Below the pieces are notes generated by a model. That model was not told the origin of the DNA. It did no database searches and saw nothing but the letters and a program-made list of their open reading frames with translations. Source: Limnomonas spitsbergensis (Eukaryota; Chlorophyta; Chlorophyceae; Chlamydomonadales). Taken from it: a DNA stretch of 64,000 nucleotides. This document shows, piece after piece, positions 60,701 through 64,000 of the stretch. The DNA lies in NCBI GenBank assembly GCA_037349105.1, contig JAYJMM010000097.1, positions 2,323,501 to 2,387,500 on the forward strand, written 5' to 3'. The position numbers and the translations under genes are program-made. Position 1 is the stretch's first letter; each line of letters starts with the position of its first letter.

Positions 60701-63332
60701 TGGAGGATCAGGTTGGAGGATCAGGTTGGAGGATCAGGTTGGAGGATTAGGTTGGAGGATTAGGTTGGAGGATTAGGTTGGAGGATTAGGTTGGAGGATC
60801 AGGTTGGAGGATTAGGTTGGAGGATTAGGTTGGAGGATTAGGTTGGAGGATCAGGTTGGAGGATTAGGTTGGAGGATCAGGTTGGAGGATTAGGTTGGAG
60901 GATTAGGTTGGAGGATTAGGTTGGAGGATCAGGTTGGAGGATCAGGTTGGAGGATCAGGTTGGAGGATTAGGTTGGAGGATCAGGTTGGAGGATTAGGTT
61001 GGAGGATCAGGTTGGAGGATTAGGTTGGAGGATCAGGTTGGAGGATTAGGTTGGAGGATCAGGTTGGAGGATCAGGTTGGAGGATTAGGTTGGAGGATCA
61101 GGTTGGAGGATTAGGTTGGAGGATTAGGTTGGAGGATCAGGTTGGAGGATTAGGTTGGAGGATTGTGTTGGAGGATTAGGTTGGAGGATTAGGTTGGAGG
61201 ATCAGGTTGGAGGATTAGGTTGGAGGATGAGGTTGGAGGATTAGGTTGGAGGATTAGGTTGGAGGATCAGGTTGGAGGATTAGGTTGGAGGATCAGTTTG
61301 GAGGATTAGGTTGGAGGATCAGGTTGGAGGATTAGGTTGGAGGATCAGGTTGGAGGATTAGGTTGGAGGATTAGGTTGGAGGATCAGGTTGGAGGATTAG
61401 GTTGGAGGATTAGGTTGGAGGATTAGGTTGGAGGATCAGGTTGGAGGATCAGGTTGGAGGATCAGGTTGGAGGATCAGGTTGGAGGATCAGGTTGGAGGA
61501 TCAGGTTGGAGGATTAGGTTGGAGGATTAGGTTGGAGGATCAGGTTGGAGGATTAGGTTGGAGGATGAGGTTGGAGGATTAGGTTGGAGGATTAGGTTGG
61601 AGGATCAGGTTGGAGGATTAGGTTGGAGGATGAGGTTGGAGGATTAGGTTGGAGGATTAGGTTGGAGGATCAGGTTGGAGGATTAGGTTGGAGGATCAGT
61701 TTGGAGGATTAGGTTGGAGGATCAGGTTGGAGGATTAGGTTGGAGGATCAGGTTGGAGGATTAGGTTGGAGGATTAGGTTGGAGGATCAGGTTGGAGGAT
61801 TAGGTTGGAGGATTAGGTTGGAGGATTAGGTTGGAGGATCAGGTTGGAGGATCAGGTTGAAGGATCAGGTTGGAGGATCAGGTTGGAGGATCAGGTTGGA
61901 GGATCAGGTTGGAGGATTAGGTTGGAGGATTAGGTTGGAGGATCAGGTTGGAGGATTAGGTTGGAGGATGAGGTTGGAGGATTAGGTTGGAGGATTAGGT
62001 TGGAGGATCAGGTTGGAGGATTAGGTTGGAGGATCAGTTTGGAGGATTAGGTTGGAGGATCAGGTTGGAGGATTAGGTTGGAGGATCAGGTTGGAGGATT
62101 AGGTTGGAGGATTAGGTTGGAGGATCAGGTTGGAGGATTAGGTTGGAGGATTAGGTTGGAGGATTAGGTTGGAGGATCAGGTTGGAGGATCAGGTTGGAG
62201 GATCAGGTTGGAGGATCAGGTTGGAGGATCAGGTTGGAGGATTAGGTCGGAGGATCAGGTTGGAGGATTAGGTCGGAGGATCAGGTTGGAGGATCAGGTT
62301 TGAGGATTAGGGTTGAGGATTAGGTTGGAGGATTAGGGTTGAGGATTAGGGTTGAGGGTTGTGGCTGGGTGGTGGTAGCAGTGGCTTGTATTGTAACGGT
62401 GGACAGGTTCAAGGTAGGGGGGAGGGGGAGGATGTGCGCCTGAAGTTCGACAGGTTGGACATGAGGGGGTGACTGAGTTTGGCAGCTTCAAATTGAGAGC
62501 AGGAGAGGGGGGGGCGGGAGGCATTTGAGAGCTAGAGGGCAAGGCGACTGTTCCAATGTGTTAAATAGGTAAATTGAATTGTTTGTTGTAAGTAGCTAGA
62601 TCAGATCGTCCTCAGGTGCACGAGGTCTGCTGTAGCAATCCCCGGCTCCTCCTCGCTCGTCACACATTACCACTCCTCCTCACTCGTGTGACTTCAGCAG
62701 TCCTCCTCGCTCGTCACACATTACCACTCCTACTCACGCAGTATCACTGTCGCCCGTCCTCACTCTGCTGCAACAGGACAAGCAGGTCCAGGCAATGCCT
62801 GGCTCGTCCTCACTCTTCCTCACTCTTCCTCACTCGTACCCACTCTTCCCAACTCATCCTCACTCTGCCGCAACAGGGCAAGCAGTTGGACTTTATCATA
62901 CTCAGCTGTCTGTGGTATACCGCGGCAATGCCAGGGTCCTTATCATCACTCCCCACTCTTCCTCACTCGTACCCACTGTTCCTCACTCTGCCACAACAGG
63001 TAAAGCAGTTGGACGTCATCATACTCAGCTGCTTGAGGTCCGCCGCAGCGATGCCCGGCTCCTTATCATCTTTCCCCACTCTTCCTCTCACGTACCCACT
63101 CTTCCTCACACATACCCACTCTTCCTCACTCTGCCACAACAGGGCAAGCAGTTGGACGTCATCATCCTCAGCTGTGTGAGGTCCGCCGCAGCGATGTCAG
63201 GCGGTCCCTCTATTGGCTTTGTGGCTGATGTCCGGAGGCTCAACGTCGCCATCACGCGCGCCAAGAGTGCCCTTTGGATCCTGGGCCACTGCCGGGCCCT
63301 AGCCTCCAACCCCACCTGGTCAGCACTTTTAG
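34982..63332 (+). CDS. SEN1: Sen1/senataxin-type SF1 helicase, 3' end outside the window
   Basis: Upf1-like SF1B nucleic-acid helicase; the family resolves RNA:DNA hybrids and acts in transcription termination and RNA processing. Exons: 34982-35545, 35978-36798, 41509-41923, 42990-43085, 44109-44174, 46454-46738, 48463-48660, 49312-49439, 50814-51017, 51279-51423, 51666-51737, 53033-53134, 54805-54951, 55634-55816, 57120-57242, 63143-63332. Phases agree throughout (1246 codons so far, last donor in phase 1). Motifs in order: I GPPGTGKT (intron directly before it), Ia APSNAATDEL, II DEACQC, III GDPQQLPAT, IV QYRMHPEI, then ITPYRSQRDLL, V VDSFQGKQLDVIILSC, VI VRRLNVAITRAKSALW. DEACQC is characteristic of Sen1 rather than Upf1 (family knowledge). 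Intron 11 has a GC donor. Least certain are the exon 8 donor and whether an exon is missed between 36799 and 41508. Confidence 0.9.
35546..35700 (+). repeat. G-rich array at helicase exon 1 donor
   Basis: Units of GGGGGCAGGGGGGACAGGC begin directly after the donor CAG|GTGGGACTAGGC, which resembles a diverged unit. Confidence 0.75.
36799..38200 (+). repeat. 45 bp minisatellite starting at a 5' splice site
   Basis: Unit GTGAGTGGTGTAGGCTAGGG plus GAGGTGACATGTGGGGTGTG and AGGTG, about 27 near-identical copies to 38020, then diverged ~36 bp units with GCATGTTTTGGGAGG. The first unit is the real donor of helicase exon 2 (CGAAG|GTGAGT), so every unit carries a consensus GTGAGT. Confidence 0.95.
38201..39430 (+). 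repeat. ~37 bp GTGAGTGGTGTGGTCTAGG minisatellite
   Basis: About 30 diverged units of GTGAGTGAGTGGTGTGGTCT plus AGGNCAGTGGGAGGTGG. Clearly related to the preceding 45 bp unit and also containing GTGAGT. Confidence 0.92.
39520..40300 (+). repeat. ~28 bp G-rich array
   Basis: Units of GTGGCAGGGGAGGGGGGGTG plus a long G-run, up to 25 consecutive G bases in places. Strong G-quadruplex potential on the non-template strand of the helicase gene; base accuracy is doubtful. Confidence 0.9.
40490..40745 (+). repeat. 24 bp array, about 11 copies
   Basis: Units of AGGAATGATGCATATTCAGG plus GTTT, with variants GAGGATTC and GCGGATTC. Confidence 0.93.
40850..41508 (+). repeat. Copies of helicase exon 3 acceptor and start
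   Basis: The true junction (CTCCGCAG|CTCCGGCGCCCCGCTGC at 41509) is preceded by copies such as CTGCACCTCAGGCGCCCTGC (41109), CTGCACCTCGGGCGCCCTGC (41256), CTCCCCAAGGCGCCCTGC (41344) and CTGCACCTCAAGCGCCCCGC (41423), in ~75-85 bp units that also repeat the pyrimidine tract TTCTTTTCTTAYAAT. More decayed copies may reach back to about 40865. Confidence 0.88.
41169..41215 (+). mobile_element. Fragment of the hAT-like element's terminus
   Basis: TAGGCATCGGCAATATGCTT then ACATGCCCTGCCAATGTAAA matches the left end of the element at 21446 (TAGGCATCAGCAATATACTT then TACATGCCCCGCCAATG). Only about 47 bp is present, inside a unit of the exon 3 acceptor repeat. Confidence 0.85.
41509..46738 (+). CDS. 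SEN1: Sen1-like helicase exons 3-6: pre-core, Q-motif region and Walker A
   Basis: Residues about 462-749. Exon 3 includes PLVTAQRECDTLSRV and ends NYDMTQ, the Q-motif-like segment. Exon 4 (LESIEAAASHL to VLPVTLIQ) leads directly into exon 5, which is only 66 bp and begins exactly with GPPGTGKTHTVIG. Exon 6 (YRRHQDAWCLEAAGAL to LLDLQ) is a low-complexity Ala/Gly/Ser-rich spacer between motifs I and Ia. Acceptor-side introns of exons 3, 5 and 6 carry extra copies of the exon starts. Confidence 0.85.
41940..42110 (+). repeat. Duplicated donor side of helicase exon 3
   Basis: The sequence after the donor (GTGCGGGAGG ... GGGGGCATGTGTCTAAG) is repeated about 90 bp on (AGTGCAGGAG ... GGGGGGCATGTGTCTAAG). 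The copied donor reads CAAGTGCAGG. Confidence 0.7.
42130..42980 (+). repeat. C-rich simple repeats before helicase exon 4
   Basis: CCTCCG plus poly-C units to 42480, then units with CGTTCATTCACCCC, ACTCACAACCCC and CACACAAACTCCCC. The last part supplies the pyrimidine tract of the exon 4 acceptor. Homopolymer lengths are unreliable. Confidence 0.9.
43086..43200 (+). repeat. Copies of helicase exon 4 end and donor
   Basis: The exon end GTCACACTTATCCAG|GTGGGCA is followed by GTCACACTTATCCTAGTGTG (43118) and GTCACACTTATGTAGGTGTG (43170). Confidence 0.85.
43250..44108 (+). repeat. Seven degenerate copies of the Walker A exon start
   Basis: Units of ~120-127 bp carry CCTGCAGACACTGGCAGGAC then CAAGGCC (about 43253, 43382, 43509, 43636, with weaker ones near 43765, 43882, 43999). 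They align with the real exon 5 start CCTCCGGGTACTGGAAAGAC then ACACACC at 44112. Units also repeat the acceptor region TTTCCTGCAAGG. In translation they give GPADTGRTKA, a broken form of GPPGTGKTHT. Confidence 0.88.
44175..45730 (+). repeat. G-rich array after the Walker A exon
   Basis: Some 65 short units (about 22-27 bp) of GGCAGGGTCAGGGGGGAGGG or GGCAGAGTCAGG..., starting directly after the donor CATGCAG|GTAGGAGCAGGG. Long open frames are artefacts of composition. Confidence 0.9.
45735..46440 (+). repeat. ~32 bp array with telomere-like CCCTAAACCCTA
   Basis: About 17 units of CTACTGCTAGGTAGCCCTAA plus ACCCTACACCCT. A copy of the exon 6 start with acceptor (AGTACCAGCGCCACCATGTG then CGTGGTG at 46306) lies inside and matches the real exon 6 start at 46452 (AGTACCGGCGCCACCAGGAT then GCGTGGTG). 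Confidence 0.9.
46739..47700 (+). repeat. ~11 bp GGAGGCGGAGG array
   Basis: Units of GCGGAGGGGAG / GGCAAAGGGGA begin directly at the exon 6 donor (CTTCAA|GTAGGG). Frames on both strands are spurious. Confidence 0.9.
47860..48462 (+). repeat. Diverged CT-rich repeats with partial helicase exon 7 starts
   Basis: CGCCAACGCGCCTAAACCCT (48410) echoes the exon 7 start CGCCAGCGCGCCTAAACCCC (48468). Looser copies (CACCTAAACCCCGCTC near 48114) lie upstream among CT-rich sequence. Confidence 0.65.
48463..63332 (+). CDS. SEN1: Sen1-like helicase exons 7-16: motifs Ia to VI
   Basis: Residues about 750-1246. Exon 7 has RILVCAPSNAATDELLERV. Exons 8-9 encode a charged, probably helical insertion (ASEAAVVEAEQAMERI; YDQRAKAQLEQRRLEEVAG), matching the coiled stalk between motifs Ia and II in Upf1/Sen1 proteins. 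Exon 10 has NAEIVFATLSATGRRIL, exon 11 VLIDEACQCSEVAALQPL, exon 12 VVLVGDPQQLPATLFS, exon 13 VQYRMHPEIRTFPSNFFY, exon 14 VVFDVARGRESS, exon 15 VGIITPYRSQRDLLRDTF and exon 16 motif VI. Exon 8 is ended at 49439 (AA|GTGGGT, phase 2) because only this fits exon 9's phase. Confidence 0.88.
48805..49095 (+). repeat. 36 bp array with internal palindrome
   Basis: About seven units of GGTCAAATGGCAAATGGCCG plus TTGGGCAAACGGCATT; GCCGTTGGGCAAACGGC can fold. In helicase intron 7. Confidence 0.92.
49440..50655 (+). repeat. 42 bp minisatellite carrying the exon 8 donor
   Basis: Exon 8 ends GGCTGCTAA|GTGGGTGGAGG. The intron first repeats this (CTGCCTGGTAAGTAGGTGGA at 49552) and then has about 23 units of GGTGGACTGGGAGGAGAAGG plus GGAGGATACTAGCTGGAAAG and TA, each containing GCTGGAAAGTAGGTGG, a copy of the donor context. 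Confidence 0.92.
51424..51560 (+). repeat. 37 bp repeats carrying the exon 10 donor
   Basis: The donor ACG|GTGCGGGGAGGGTGGGATA is followed by three to four units containing GCGGTGCGGGGAGTGTGGGA then TACTTTAAGGCAAAG. Confidence 0.88.
51896..52093. mobile_element. ~198 bp foldback/MITE-like element, copy 2
   Basis: Starts ATGGTTGTTTTAGTGGAT and ends CACTCACTAGAAACAATG, an imperfect inverted repeat. It shares CCTGGACCAGCCTC, GGCCGGTGGCCCAAGC, GCAGGGCTG and AGCTGAACTG with the copy at 26263. In helicase intron 11. Confidence 0.75.
52095..53000 (+). repeat. 55-57 bp CT-rich minisatellite, about 16 copies
   Basis: Units of CCTCCTTCACCCCCTGCCTC plus ACCCCCCACCCCTCTTGCCT and CCCCTCATGCCTTCA. Precedes the exon 12 acceptor and resembles an extended pyrimidine tract. 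Confidence 0.93.
53140..54470 (+). repeat. G-rich repeats including a 34 bp array
   Basis: From 53720, about 18 units of GAAGGGGGTAGGGGTTAAGG plus CGGGTGTGAGAGGT. Before that are diverged GGTGCAGAGGGGGAGGTG units. All lie in helicase intron 12. Confidence 0.9.
54980..55460. other. Helicase intron 13, mostly unstructured
   Basis: G-rich start, then non-repetitive AT-richer sequence (55140-55440). No gene seen. Confidence 0.5.
55462..55633 (+). repeat. Two copies of helicase exon 14 acceptor and start
   Basis: CCCCAGGTCGCCTGTTGAAG (55463) and CCCCAGGTCGGCCTGTTGAA (55545) each continue through about 55-60 exon bases (GTTTGACGTAGTGCGCGG, GAGTCC) before ending in CACACATGACCCC. The third copy, at 55634, is the real exon. 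Unit about 81 bp. Confidence 0.93.
55817..56280 (+). repeat. Four copies of helicase exon 14 end and donor
   Basis: The exon end CCCCGGACAAG|GTGCTGACAGG recurs near 55903, 55997, 56093 and 56185 (ACTGGACAAGGTGCTGACAG or CCCGGACAAGGTGCTGACAG); one copy also carries the upstream exon phrase ACACGGGCGATGAAGGC. Unit about 90-95 bp. Confidence 0.93.
56285..56725. other. Helicase intron 14, non-repetitive part
   Basis: No gene or array recognised. Confidence 0.4.
56730..57119 (+). repeat. Five copies of helicase exon 15 acceptor and start
   Basis: CAGGTCCTGGTGGGTATCAT then CAC recurs with minor changes near 56736, 56812, 56888, 56966 and 57042, followed by TCTTTACTGCCTCCCTCCTC and CCTAAACCCTACCCC. 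The sixth, at 57120, is the real exon. Unit about 76-78 bp. Confidence 0.93.
57290..62345 (+). repeat. 13 bp minisatellite, nearly 390 copies, C/T two-state
   Basis: Unit AGGTTGGAGGATY, where Y is almost always C or T. Rare variants (ATGAGG, CAGTTTGG, TTCGAGG) act as markers of higher-order repeats near 61220-62040. It fills helicase intron 15 soon after the donor CAG|GTAGAGAGG. Confidence 0.97.
62346..62600. other. Helicase intron 15 after the array
   Basis: Non-repetitive; nothing recognised. Confidence 0.4.
62605..63142 (+). repeat. Copies of helicase exon 16 acceptor and start
   Basis: CAACAGGGCAAGCAGTTGGA (62870) and CAACAGGTAAAGCAGTTGGA (62993) each continue through about 60 exon bases (ATCATACTCAGCTG, CCGC, GCAATGCC/GCGATGCC). 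Weaker copies start near 62612 and 62772. The real exon begins at 63143. Unit about 122-147 bp. Confidence 0.92.
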
Positions 63333-63866
63333 GTGAGACCTCTGCCGTGCCCTGGCCACCCCCCCCTCCTGGCTAGCCCTCGTATGTAAATGTAGCTCGT
63401 AGGTGTGAGGTTTGTTGTGTGCTTGCGCCCAACCCGATCGGGTCAGCCCACCATGGGTAGGGGCAGCAGAAGAAAAGCCGAGCAGGTCTGCATGGATGGG
63501 TCGTGGGGACTGCCGCGTGATTTCATCCAAGTCAGAATAAAAGCAGCTAGTACACCGGGCTCTCAACCCCACTCCTGGATCAGTGGGAATGGGCCCTGGG
63601 GCCAGGGGGGATATTTTGCCTCTTGGGTACATTTGAGCTGTCACTTGCCTGCACTGATGGGTGGTGGGGATGGCCGCGTGCCCGAGCTTTGTACCCGATG
63701 TGGTCAGCCCTGGCAGTAGGGAGGGCAGCTGGGCGGCTAGGGATCTTGGCTGGGCAGAAAATACGTCATGTCTCTATGGTATCAGGGTTTCTTTTCAGGA
63801 TTCTTTGCTTTAATACCGGTACCAAAATACAGGTACCGTAGTTAAGTAGTTGACACCAGCAGTATT
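63333..63866. other. Intron 16 of the helicase gene, nothing firm
   Basis: Follows the donor TTTTAG|GTGAG (phase 1). Weak echoes of the exon 16 end (GATCGGGTCAGCCCACCATG near 63437; CCCCACTCCTGGATCAG near 63568) may be decayed junction copies. No next exon was identified. Confidence 0.45.

Positions 63867-64000
<134 letters not shown>

Overview
The window looks like nuclear DNA of a green alga, most likely a chlorophycean. The evidence is spliced genes with GT-AG (a few GC-AG) introns, a plant-type plastid aspartokinase-homoserine dehydrogenase, CCCTAAA-type (Arabidopsis-type telomere-like) motifs inside introns, and an inserted piece of algal mitochondrial DNA carrying a nad4 fragment and GC-rich palindromes. 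The very high tandem-repeat load and the palindromes recall Haematococcus-like volvocaleans, but the species is a guess.

Three spliced protein genes fill the window. (1) A major facilitator superfamily transporter on the minus strand: start codon at 4682, five exons down to 1409, 3' end beyond the left edge. (2) A complete bifunctional aspartokinase/homoserine dehydrogenase on the minus strand, 34308 to 7984: 16 exons, 928 codons plus stop, every exon phase consistent. (3) A Sen1/senataxin-type SF1 RNA/DNA helicase on the plus strand from 34982: 16 exons to 63332, 3' end beyond the right edge. Genes 2 and 3 are divergent and share a 673 bp upstream region. The 3.3 kb between genes 1 and 2 holds no recognisable gene, only a degenerate zinc-finger (BED/hAT-like) coding fragment and small duplications. 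The three genes have no obvious functional link.

Exons make up only about 12% of the window. Introns are packed with minisatellites: 72 bp units for 6 kb at 8.2-14.2 kb, 36 bp units at 24.1-26.1 kb, 45 bp units at 36.8-38.0 kb, and 13 bp units for 5 kb at 57.3-62.3 kb. Introns also hold two small mobile-element families and a mitochondrial insertion of about 1.4 kb.

The most striking pattern is that, at more than twenty exon-intron junctions in all three genes, the intron beside the junction carries extra partial copies of that same junction: the last or first 10-60 exon bases plus the splice site. These copies are either a few decayed ones or the start of a minisatellite. Examples are seven copies of the Walker A exon start, ten copies of a homoserine dehydrogenase exon end with its 5' splice site, and five copies of an acceptor plus the first 19 exon bases of helicase exon 15. 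This suggests introns here grow by tandem duplication across splice junctions, leaving decoy splice sites. It is the main observation worth follow-up.
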